Below, piece after piece: positions 42,606-50,075 of a DNA stretch of 64,000 nt; within the stretch, counting starts at the first letter, position 1; the number at the start of each line of letters is the position of its first letter. The position numbers and the translations under genes are program-made. The notes below the pieces were generated by a model. That model worked only from the letters and a program-made list of their open reading frames with translations, was not told the DNA's origin and ran no database searches. Origin of the DNA: an uncultured Sphingomonadales bacterium (GTDB taxonomy: Bacteria > Pseudomonadota > Alphaproteobacteria > Sphingomonadales > Sphingomonadaceae); assembly GCA_903839675.1 (NCBI GenBank), contig CAIMDB010000008.1:62001-126000 (forward strand), read 5' to 3'.

Positions 42606-45176
42606 GTGAAGACTTTCAATCGTGTATTTGGTGCAACTTTGTTTGCGGGCGTTAGCGCGCTCAGCATGTCAACGCAGGCTCTTGCGCAAGCCGCAGAAGA
42701 TGCCAGCTCAGGCGGTCTCGACGAAATCATCGTGACGGCACAGAAGCGCGGCGAAAACCTGCAGAAGACGCCTTTGGCGATTTCCGCCATTTCTTCGGAG
42801 CAGCTTGATCTCCAGCAGATCGCAGAAGCCAAAGATCTTGGCGCGCTTGCTCCGAACGTCTCGGTCGTCGGCGCAACAACCAACGCAACGGCAATGGTTC
42901 TCACCATCCGCGGCATCCCAACAGCAGCTGACGAAACGCAAGGCTATGACTCTCCCATCGGCATCTATGTCGACGGTGTCTACATGGCCCGTTCGTCCGC
43001 TTCGACCTTCGAAGTTGCTGACGTGGAGCGCGTTGAAGTGTTGCGCGGTCCGCAGGGCACCCTCTTTGGTCGCAACACGACCGGTGGTGCTGTCAACTTC
43101 ATCACGCGTCTGCCCGATGATGAAGGCAGCATGGCGATCCGTGTCGGCGGCGGCAATTATGGCCAGCTTGTCGGCCGCGCCATTCTGAACTCAGGCGATC
43201 TCGGCGGCATCAAGATGTCGCTTGGCGGCCTCTATAAGAAGCGCAACGGCGTCGTTGACAACATCCTTGAGCCGCGGAAAAGTCGTGACCCGGGTGCGCA
43301 GAGCACAACGGCAGTGCGCTTTGCAGCGACCGCCGATCTGGCCGACAACATTACGCTCACCAACATCTTCGATTGGTCGAAGATCAATGGTCTGGCGGGC
43401 TACAACCAGCTTGCCGCCGTCGGCACCGGTGCGTTTCTTCCTAACTACACCATCGGTGGCAGCACGTTTGCCGCGGTCCAGCCGGCGAATGTCCTTGGAT
43501 ATCTGAACTCGGCGACATCGCTCGAAGCGGGTTGTGGCACGCCTGTGTCGCAGATTTCTTCGACACGCCGTGACACGGTGTGCAGCAACACCTCCGGCCT
43601 TTCGACCGATAAGCTGTGGGGCAATATGACCCGCCTGACGGCTGAATTTGATGGCGTCACGGTGCGTTCCACGACGGCATTCCGCCACTGGACCAACCTG
43701 ATCCGTGGCAACGACATCGATGGCATGGGCACGATCAGCGGCCCCGCCTTCTCGAACACGACAGTGTTGAATGGTTTTCCAGTTGGCGTATTGAGCCTCT
43801 TCCAACCCCCAGGGACCGCTGCATTCCTCGCGTCGCAGTCCGTGCCGCGCACGTCGCAGGACTTGTTCAACTCGGCCAATGACCGCAGGCAGAAGCAGTT
43901 CAGCCAGGAAGTTGAAATCCTGTCGAACAATGACGGCCCGTTCCAGTGGGTTGTCGGTGGCTTCTACTTTAAGGAAAGCGGCCACGAGCGGAACAACCAG
44001 AACTTCCTGTTCGTGCTCGACACCAATCAGGCCGTGTTCACGCCAACGTCATTCGGACCGCTTGCACCGACACTCCAGGCGGCAAACCCGGCCCGCTATC
44101 GCGGTTTGGCACAGGCAACCGTTCTTGATTATAACGCCTCGGGTGAATCCTACGCCGTTTACGGTCAGGGCACGTATCGCTTTGGCGAAGAAGAGCAGTT
44201 CGGGGTAACCTTCGGCATGCGTTACAGCTGGGACAGCAAGACGTTCCAGATCAATCAGAATGGCGCCGCGCCCTTCACGATCCCGGCACAAATTGCGATC
44301 AACGGCGGCGCAAAGAAGTTCAACGCGCCAACGGGCAACCTGACGTTTGACTATCGCGCCAATGAGGACATCAACCTCTACGCCCGCGTCGCACGTGGCT
44401 ATCGCTCAGGCGGTTTCAACGCGCGTCAGACGGTCACCTTCAATGCGGCCGACGCTACCAAAAACTTCCCGCTGACACCGTTTAATGAAGAAACGATCGA
44501 CGCCTATGAAGTTGGCTTCAAGACCGAATTCAACCGTCGCATCCGTTTGAACGGCTCGCTGTTCTACAATGTCTACAAGGATCAGCTGGTGACCCTGCCA
44601 ATCCCGATCACCGGTGGCGGCAGCTTCGGCAACGCAGTGGTCAACGCCGGTAAGACAAACTATTACGGCCTAGAACTGGAAGGACGCTTTGCCGTCACGG
44701 ACAATTTCTCGCTGGATGGTGCATTCGGTTACGTGAAGGTCGATCCGGTTGATTTCCCACAGGCTACGACGACACCTGGTGTCACCGCGAACACCGCGGA
44801 CGTGTTCAAGCCAGGCTATGCGCCGAAGTACACAGCCAATGTCGGCGCTACGTACGTTCAGGAAATCGGAGCCTCTAAGCTGACAGCTCGCGTCGGGTAC
44901 AACTACACGTCTGAGTTCTACATGTTCGGCAACCCGATCACGTCGCCTTTCTCAGAACAGACCAAGGGCGATGCCCGCGGTCTGGTTGATGGCCAGATCC
45001 GTGTCGACAACGTTCTGGGCAGTGCCGCTGAAGGCCTGAACCTGACATTGTGGGGTAAGAACCTGACCAACAAGGAATATGTCGTCCGTTCGATTGACTT
45101 CGGCGCCTTGGGTTACGCAACCACCATCTACGGTGATCCGCGCACCTATGGCCTGACGCTCGACATGAAGTTCTAA
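42606..45176 (+). CDS. TonB-dependent outer-membrane receptor
   Basis: An 856-residue receptor that starts with GTG (MKTFNRVFGATLFAGVSALSMSTQALAQ signal peptide) after GGGGAGGA. It has the TonB box EIIVTAQKR, the plug motif VLRGPQGTLFGRNTTGGAVN and a barrel ending in LDMKF. It is the largest of the three receptors, has its own operator-bearing promoter, and is followed by a strong terminator, so it is a single-gene unit. Confidence 0.95.
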   Translation: MKTFNRVFGATLFAGVSALSMSTQALAQAAEDASSGGLDEIIVTAQKRGENLQKTPLAISAISSEQLDLQQIAEAKDLGALAPNVSVVGATTNATAMVLTIRGIPTAADETQGYDSPIGIYVDGVYMARSSASTFEVADVERVEVLRGPQGTLFGRNTTGGAVNFITRLPDDEGSMAIRVGGGNYGQLVGRAILNSGDLGGIKMSLGGLYKKRNGVVDNILEPRKSRDPGAQSTTAVRFAATADLADNITLTNIFDWSKINGLAGYNQLAAVGTGAFLPNYTIGGSTFAAVQPANVLGYLNSATSLEAGCGTPVSQISSTRRDTVCSNTSGLSTDKLWGNMTRLTAEFDGVTVRSTTAFRHWTNLIRGNDIDGMGTISGPAFSNTTVLNGFPVGVLSLFQPPGTAAFLASQSVPRTSQDLFNSANDRRQKQFSQEVEILSNNDGPFQWVVGGFYFKESGHERNNQNFLFVLDTNQAVFTPTSFGPLAPTLQAANPARYRGLAQATVLDYNASGESYAVYGQGTYRFGEEEQFGVTFGMRYSWDSKTFQINQNGAAPFTIPAQIAINGGAKKFNAPTGNLTFDYRANEDINLYARVARGYRSGGFNARQTVTFNAADATKNFPLTPFNEETIDAYEVGFKTEFNRRIRLNGSLFYNVYKDQLVTLPIPITGGGSFGNAVVNAGKTNYYGLELEGRFAVTDNFSLDGAFGYVKVDPVDFPQATTTPGVTANTADVFKPGYAPKYTANVGATYVQEIGASKLTARVGYNYTSEFYMFGNPITSPFSEQTKGDARGLVDGQIRVDNVLGSAAEGLNLTLWGKNLTNKEYVVRSIDFGALGYATTIYGDPRTYGLTLDMKF

Positions 45177-45202
45177 ACACTTCAGCGACAGCACAAAAAA
45201 AG

Positions 45203-45231
45203 GGGCCGGGAGGAAACTCCCGGCCCTTTTT
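45203..45231 (+). terminator. Rho-independent terminator after the TonB-dependent receptor
   Basis: The stem GGGCCGGGAG (45203-45212) pairs perfectly with CTCCCGGCCC (45217-45226) over a GAAA tetraloop, followed by TTTTT. An A-run precedes the stem, so it may also work for the convergent SDR gene (stop at 45256). Confidence 0.9.
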
Positions 45232-45255
45232 CATTGTGCGGTGAACCGGCGGAGG

Positions 45256-46008
45256 TCAGTCCGCTGTCGCGCCGCCATCAACCACCAGCGGGTGGCCGGT
45301 CACGAAGCTCGCCTGATCTGAACAGAGCCACATCACGGCAGAGGCAATCTCCTCCGCCTTCCCCATCCGACCCATCGGCGTCATGCCGTCGAGGATCTTC
45401 TTCATCTCAGGATTGGCGGTCAGCGGCGCAGTCATCGGTGTTTCGATGACGCCGGGGCAAACGCAGTTGACGCGGATGCCCGCCTGTGCCCAGCGGAGCG
45501 CGCCATGGCGGGTCAGACCGACCACACCATGCTTGGACGCGGTATAACCCGGCTGCGCACCATTGCCGACAAGGCCGTTGATCGACGCGGTGTTCACGAT
45601 CGCGCCCTTGCCCTGCGCCATCATGACTTCGGCTTCTTCGCGCATGCACATCATCACGCCGGTCAGGTTGATGCCCATGCTGCGCGCCCAAACGTCATCG
45701 TCATACTCGTTCGAACCGAGATTGTTGATGCCTGCATTGTTGAGCGCAAAGTCGAGGCGGCCATATTCAGAGACAGCGCGCGCAACGAGGGCTTTCACGT
45801 CAGCACCGCTGGACACGTCACAGCGCTGGAACACGGCCTTGCCACCTGCCGCAGCGATGAGAGCAACAGTTTCTTCTCCGCCCGCTTCATTGACGTCTGA
45901 AACAACCACGGAAGCCCCCGATGCCGCAAAGGCCAATGCGCTGGCCCGTCCGATGCCTCCGCTTGCGCCGGTCACGAGCGCGAATTTCCCCTCAAATCCG
46001 TAATTCAT
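45256..46008 (-). CDS. Short-chain dehydrogenase/reductase
   Basis: A 250-residue classical SDR with TGASGGIG (13-20), NNAG (90-93), catalytic Ser142, Tyr155, Lys159 (GYTASK) and VDGG at the C-terminus. The start at 46008 follows AAAGGA; the ORF-track start 12 codons upstream overlaps the operator region. It is divergent from the OYE/dehydratase pair with a shared operator between them. Confidence 0.93.
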   Translation of the reverse strand: MNYGFEGKFALVTGASGGIGRASALAFAASGASVVVSDVNEAGGEETVALIAAAGGKAVFQRCDVSSGADVKALVARAVSEYGRLDFALNNAGINNLGSNEYDDDVWARSMGINLTGVMMCMREEAEVMMAQGKGAIVNTASINGLVGNGAQPGYTASKHGVVGLTRHGALRWAQAGIRVNCVCPGVIETPMTAPLTANPEMKKILDGMTPMGRMGKAEEIASAVMWLCSDQASFVTGHPLVVDGGATAD

Positions 46009-46028
46009 CAGACATCCTTTCTTGCTTT

Positions 46029-46056
46029 GCGTAATCTGACGCATAAGATGTAACGC
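46029..46056. promoter_or_regulatory. Shared operator, GCGTAA-N16-T(A)ACGC
   Basis: GCGTAA (46029-46034) and TAACGC (46051-46056, 5 of 6) lie 16 nt apart in the 87-bp divergent region between the SDR (46008) and the Old Yellow Enzyme (46096). Confidence 0.7.
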
Positions 46057-46095
46057 AAATCATGGTCAATCACTGATTGGCGCGAGAGGATTCGA

Positions 46096-47172
46096 ATGAG
46101 CGACCCCCTTTTCACCCCTATTACCCTTGGTGCGCTCAAGCTGTCCAACCGCATCGCCATGTCCCCCATGACGCGCGACCGGGCGGGGCCCGACGACGTG
46201 CCCAACGACATGATGGTGGAGTATTACCGGCAGCGGGCCTCCGCTGGCCTCATCGTCACGGAAGGCGTTCAACCGAGCGCGGTCGGCAAGGGATATTGGC
46301 GCACACCGGGCATTTATTCAAAAGCCCAGATCGACGGATGGGCGCGCGTTGCCGAGGCCGTTCATGCCGAAGGCGGGCAGATCGTGATGCAGATCATGCA
46401 TTGCGGCCGTGTCGTGGTCGCTGCCAATCGCGGCTATGAGGCGGACGTCATCGCGCCGTCTGCTTTGCCCTGTCCGGACAAGGTTCCGGGGCCAGATGGG
46501 GTCCCTGCCGAAACAGCGATGCCGCGCGCGCTTGCAGCCGGCGAGCTTCCCGCCCTTGCCGAGGAATTTGCGACCGCCGCCCGCAACGCCCGCGCGGCGG
46601 GGATCGATGGCATCGAACTTCATGCCTCCAGCGGCTATCTCATCAACCAGTTCCTCAACCCCGCCAGCAATCACCGCACCGATGACTTTGGCGGATCGCC
46701 TGAAAACCGCATCCGCTTCCCGGTGATGGTCCTAAAGGCACTGTCGGATGCCATTGGTGCGGACCGCGTCGGCCTGCGCTTTTCGCCGGGAAATCCCTAT
46801 AATGGCATGGATGTTTCTGACCCGGCGGCCACCTTCATCCCGCTCCTTAAAGCCACTGCGCCGCTCAATTTGGCCTATCTCCATGTGCTCGACATGGGGC
46901 TGGCCGATCTCGACACACTGGCCATGGTGCGGGACCACAGCACCACACCCATCATCGTCAACAACATGCTGACGGCGGAGGCAGGCCGTGCGCTGATCGA
47001 TGCTGGACGGGCCGACGCGGTTAGCTTTGGTCGGCCCTTTATCGCCAACCCCGATCTTGTCGCACGCCTCCAGGTGGGCGCGCCGCTGGCGAAACCGGAT
47101 TATACCAAACTCTATACCGGCGAAGCGCAAGGCTACACCGATTACCCCGCGCTGGATGCCACGGCTGGATAA
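46096..47172 (+). CDS. Old Yellow Enzyme-family FMN oxidoreductase (ene-reductase)
   Basis: A 358-residue single-domain OYE, a TIM barrel that reduces activated C=C bonds with NAD(P)H. The substrate-binding pair is usually His/Asn in HGANGYL. Here the motif is HASSGYLINQFL, so His176 stays but Asn is replaced by Ser179. HCGRV and the C-terminal FMN-binding FGRPFIANPD are present. It has no [4Fe-4S] domain, unlike BaiCD/BaiH. It lies 47 bp upstream of the BaiE-like dehydratase, so reduction of a 3-oxo-delta4 (or delta4,6) intermediate is a fair inference. Confidence 0.9.
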   Translation: MSDPLFTPITLGALKLSNRIAMSPMTRDRAGPDDVPNDMMVEYYRQRASAGLIVTEGVQPSAVGKGYWRTPGIYSKAQIDGWARVAEAVHAEGGQIVMQIMHCGRVVVAANRGYEADVIAPSALPCPDKVPGPDGVPAETAMPRALAAGELPALAEEFATAARNARAAGIDGIELHASSGYLINQFLNPASNHRTDDFGGSPENRIRFPVMVLKALSDAIGADRVGLRFSPGNPYNGMDVSDPAATFIPLLKATAPLNLAYLHVLDMGLADLDTLAMVRDHSTTPIIVNNMLTAEAGRALIDAGRADAVSFGRPFIANPDLVARLQVGAPLAKPDYTKLYTGEAQGYTDYPALDATAG

Positions 47173-47219
47173 CGGGACCAACGTCGGCCAACAAAACAAC
47201 AAAAGAGAGGAATGCTGCC

Positions 47220-47750
47220 ATGACCTTCACACTTCAGCAGCTGTCTGATCTGGAAGAGATCCGTCAGCTGAAACACAAGTATTTCCGCTGCATTGATACC
47301 GGTAATGAAACAGAACTAGCGGAAGTGTTCGCCGATGATGTGTCCATCGATTTGCGCGGCGGCGGATACCGGCTGCAGGTCTCCGGCAAGGAGAACATGA
47401 TCAATTTCATCGCCTCCAGCTTCAATTCAGATGTGATTGCCATGCACCATGGCCATACGCCGGAAATCCGCTTTACCGGCCCTGATACAGCCGAAGGCAC
47501 CTGGTATCTGGAAGACCGTTTCATCAGCCTGGAACGGATGGATGATACCGTCGGGGCGGCTCTCTATCATGACCGCTATGTGCGGACAGAGGCGGGCTGG
47601 AAAGTGCAGTATAGCGAATATGACCGGGTCTATGAAATTGTCCGGCCCATCGACCCCAAGGAAGACATTCGCGCCCATATGCTGGCCAAGACGGGCCGCA
47701 AGCCTGAAGCCCGTGTTGATACGACGCAGTGGCTTGAATGGTTTGAGTAA
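47220..47750 (+). CDS. Bile-acid 7alpha-dehydratase (BaiE)-like SnoaL-fold protein
   Basis: A 176-residue SnoaL-fold protein. It keeps each residue that is catalytic in BaiE: Tyr21 and Asp26 (KYFRCID), His76 (MHHGHTPEI), Asp99 (WYLEDR) and Arg136 (YDRVYE), which correspond to Y30, D35, H83, D106 and R146. BaiE removes the 7alpha-hydroxyl from 3-oxo-delta4 bile acyl-CoA; Hsh2 of bile-acid-degrading sphingomonads is a functional counterpart. It follows an OYE gene. This is the best single clue that the island's substrate is a bile acid or related 7-hydroxysteroid. The C-terminal 35 residues are longer than in BaiE. The comparison with BaiE is from memory of the family, not a database run. Confidence 0.88.
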   Translation: MTFTLQQLSDLEEIRQLKHKYFRCIDTGNETELAEVFADDVSIDLRGGGYRLQVSGKENMINFIASSFNSDVIAMHHGHTPEIRFTGPDTAEGTWYLEDRFISLERMDDTVGAALYHDRYVRTEAGWKVQYSEYDRVYEIVRPIDPKEDIRAHMLAKTGRKPEARVDTTQWLEWFE

Positions 47751-47794
47751 GAAGCCGGTGCAGGTGAGGCCGATATTGCCTGTCTAGTGCTGTG

Positions 47795-48703
47795 TTAGCC
47801 GTCCCGGCCCGAACCAAATCGCTGGATCAGCCAGCTTCTGAATACTGCGATGACAGGATCAGACAGGTCATCCGCGTGGAGCTTGAGATAATAGCCGTAG
47901 CCGTCTTCCATGACGGTATCGAACGGCATGATCAAACGGCCCTGCGCAATTTCCCCTGCAAACATGTCGACGTCCCCCAGCAGGACGCCGCTGGCTGCCA
48001 TCGCATATTGGGCCGCAGCAATCGCCGTATCGAACGCAACGCCGTTTGACGTGTTGATCTGCGCGCCGATCTGGTGCGCGTAAGAGGACCAGAGCAAGTC
48101 GCGCGGCTGACCGTCCAGCTTGATGTGCAAAAGCTCATGCTTATCGAGAAAGTCTGCCTGCGATTGGCCGTCCACCGCTTTCGCCGTCTCGGGAGAGCAA
48201 AGCGGCGCCACGCGCACCATCCGCAACAGGTCCGTCACCTGATCATCGACATTGGGCCGGTCATAGACAATTGCCATGTCCAGCGCGGTCGCCGGAAGAC
48301 CGGTGACGTTGGAGCTTGATACATCCACGCGGATATCCGGATATTCGAGGCGAAAATCCCGCAAAATCGGCAAAAACTGCTGCTGGAGCAAGGACGGCGG
48401 AATGTGAATGCGGACGGTCCGCTGGGCCATGCGGTCATCGCGGATAGCGTTGATCGTCTGTTCGATACGGTCCAGGCTCTTCGTCACAACGGGAAGCAAT
48501 TCCGCACCAGCCGCCGTTAAAACGAGGCCGGAGGCTTCGCGTTCAAACAACTGTTTGCCGAGCAGTTCTTCAAGCCCGCTGACATGTCTGCTCATCGCGC
48601 TTTGCGAAACAGATAGCGCGGCCGCCCCCACCGTGAAGCTGTTGTTCTGCCCTACGGCCTCAAACGCCCGCAGCGCATTGAGCGGGAGCCACCGACGGTT
48701 AAT
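47795..48703 (-). CDS. LysR-family transcriptional regulator (non-canonical start)
   Basis: The ORF track opens at a GTG (48631), which cuts the HTH in half. In the same frame the upstream codons read RRWLPLNALRAFEAVGQNNSFTV, the normal first helix of a LysR protein, and are open to about 48760. No ATG, GTG or TTG exists there. An ATT at 48701-48703 with AAGGG just upstream is the best start, giving 302 residues. The HTH continues as AAALSVSQSAMSRHVSGLEELLG, followed by the LysR effector domain. It is divergent from the Rieske gene at 48867 and probably controls it. Confidence 0.8.
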   Translation of the reverse strand: MNRRWLPLNALRAFEAVGQNNSFTVGAAALSVSQSAMSRHVSGLEELLGKQLFEREASGLVLTAAGAELLPVVTKSLDRIEQTINAIRDDRMAQRTVRIHIPPSLLQQQFLPILRDFRLEYPDIRVDVSSSNVTGLPATALDMAIVYDRPNVDDQVTDLLRMVRVAPLCSPETAKAVDGQSQADFLDKHELLHIKLDGQPRDLLWSSYAHQIGAQINTSNGVAFDTAIAAAQYAMAASGVLLGDVDMFAGEIAQGRLIMPFDTVMEDGYGYYLKLHADDLSDPVIAVFRSWLIQRFGSGRDG

Positions 48704-48790
48704 TGTGCCCTTGTTCTGAATGGGATGGCCCTTCGGGGAATGAGAGGTTTCTGGACACGATCAATAGACCGACATTTTGTTATGAGGCCA

Positions 48791-48813
48791 TGCGAAAATA
48801 ACATTTTATCGCA
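48791..48813. promoter_or_regulatory. Inverted repeat between LysR and Rieske genes
   Basis: TGCGA (48791-48795) and TCGCA (48809-48813) flank an AT-rich centre, with further pairing of AAAAT with ATTTT, and a second GTTAT/ATAAC pair overlaps it. The span (23 bp) differs from the shared operator (28 bp). A LysR-type binding site is likely from its divergent position. Confidence 0.5.
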
Positions 48814-48866
48814 TTGCCCTGTTGGTTCAAGCCGAAGCTCAATCAAATTGGGGGGAGCGCTCGGCC

Positions 48867-50075
48867 GTGGATATGAAGCATATTGATGCGCTGTTTCGCG
48901 AGCGCAGAACCGGCCACACCCTGCCCCGCGATCTGTACATTAGCCAGGACGCCTTCGATTTCGATCTGACGGCTATTTACGGGCAAAGCTGGCTGATGGC
49001 CGGCATGGAATGTGAACTCCCCAAAGCGGGCAGCTACATCTCGATGATGGTCGGCAAATGGCCGGTTCTCATCGTCCGCGACAAGCAAGGCGACATCCGC
49101 GCATTCCACAACAGCTGCCGCCACCGCGGTTCCGTCATCTGCCCGGTCGGCCACGGCACAGCGCCAAAGCTGGTGTGCCCCTATCATCGCTGGACCTACG
49201 ATCTGGACGGCTCCCTTTTCGCCGCAGGCCGCATGGATGACGATTTCGACAAGGCCGAGCATGGCCTGAAGCCGATTGCCATCGAAATCATCGCAGGCGC
49301 CGTCTACATCTGCCTTGCCGACAATCCTTTGCCGATCGACGACTTCCGCGAGAAGTTTTCGGCCTATGCCGGTCCGCTCAACTTCAAGGATTTGAAGCTG
49401 GCGCATGAAAGCGTGCTGGTGGAAAACGCCAACTGGAAGCTGGTCATGGAAAATGGCCGCGAATGCTACCATTGCGCGACGGGCCATCCGGAACTGGCCA
49501 AGACCTTCCCCGTCGGCATGTCCAAGCATTTCGACGCGCATGAAGACACGCGCGCCGAAGCCTTTGCCGCCGCGATGGATGCCGCCGGCCTGCCGCACGT
49601 TCCTGTTGAAGGCCATTGGTGGCAGGTTGCCCGCTTCGCGCTCAACGAAGGCTGCACCTCCATTTCGATGGACGGACAGCCCGTCGTGAAGAAGCCGTTG
49701 CTGACAGCCAATGGCGGCGATGTCGGCTCAATGCGCTGGGCGATTGATCCGCACCTCTTCTGCCACGCAACGTCTGACCATGTCTTCATGTTCAGCTGCA
49801 TGCCGGTCAGCCCCACCGAAACGCATGTCTACAGCAAGTGGTTCGTGCATAAGGATGCCGTGGAAGGCGTTGATTATGATATTGAAAGCCTGACGCAGCT
49901 TTGGACGGTCACAAACGGCCAGGACAAAGCTCTGGCTGAAAACAACCACGCCGGAATCAATAGCCCCGGTTACACGCCGGGCCCCTATTCCAACGACGCA
50001 GAGATGCTCGCCCGCCGGTTTACCGACTGGTATTGTGATGTCTCGCGGGCTTATATTGACGCCCATGTCAAATAA
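48867..50075 (+). CDS. Rieske oxygenase of the glycine-betaine/carnitine/stachydrine demethylase type
   Basis: A 402-residue ring-hydroxylating-type alpha subunit. Rieske ligands are C84-x-H86 and C104-x2-H107 (SCRHRG...CPYHRW). The iron site is ENGRECYHCATGH with H202 and H207, the pattern of GbcA-type enzymes that remove a methyl group from a quaternary amine as formaldehyde. A GTG at 48867, 9 nt after GGGGGGAG, is preferred over the ORF-track TTG at 48822. No GbcB-type reductase is nearby. The genes that follow (amine oxidases, sox) fit successive demethylation. Confidence 0.9.
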   Translation: MDMKHIDALFRERRTGHTLPRDLYISQDAFDFDLTAIYGQSWLMAGMECELPKAGSYISMMVGKWPVLIVRDKQGDIRAFHNSCRHRGSVICPVGHGTAPKLVCPYHRWTYDLDGSLFAAGRMDDDFDKAEHGLKPIAIEIIAGAVYICLADNPLPIDDFREKFSAYAGPLNFKDLKLAHESVLVENANWKLVMENGRECYHCATGHPELAKTFPVGMSKHFDAHEDTRAEAFAAAMDAAGLPHVPVEGHWWQVARFALNEGCTSISMDGQPVVKKPLLTANGGDVGSMRWAIDPHLFCHATSDHVFMFSCMPVSPTETHVYSKWFVHKDAVEGVDYDIESLTQLWTVTNGQDKALAENNHAGINSPGYTPGPYSNDAEMLARRFTDWYCDVSRAYIDAHVK

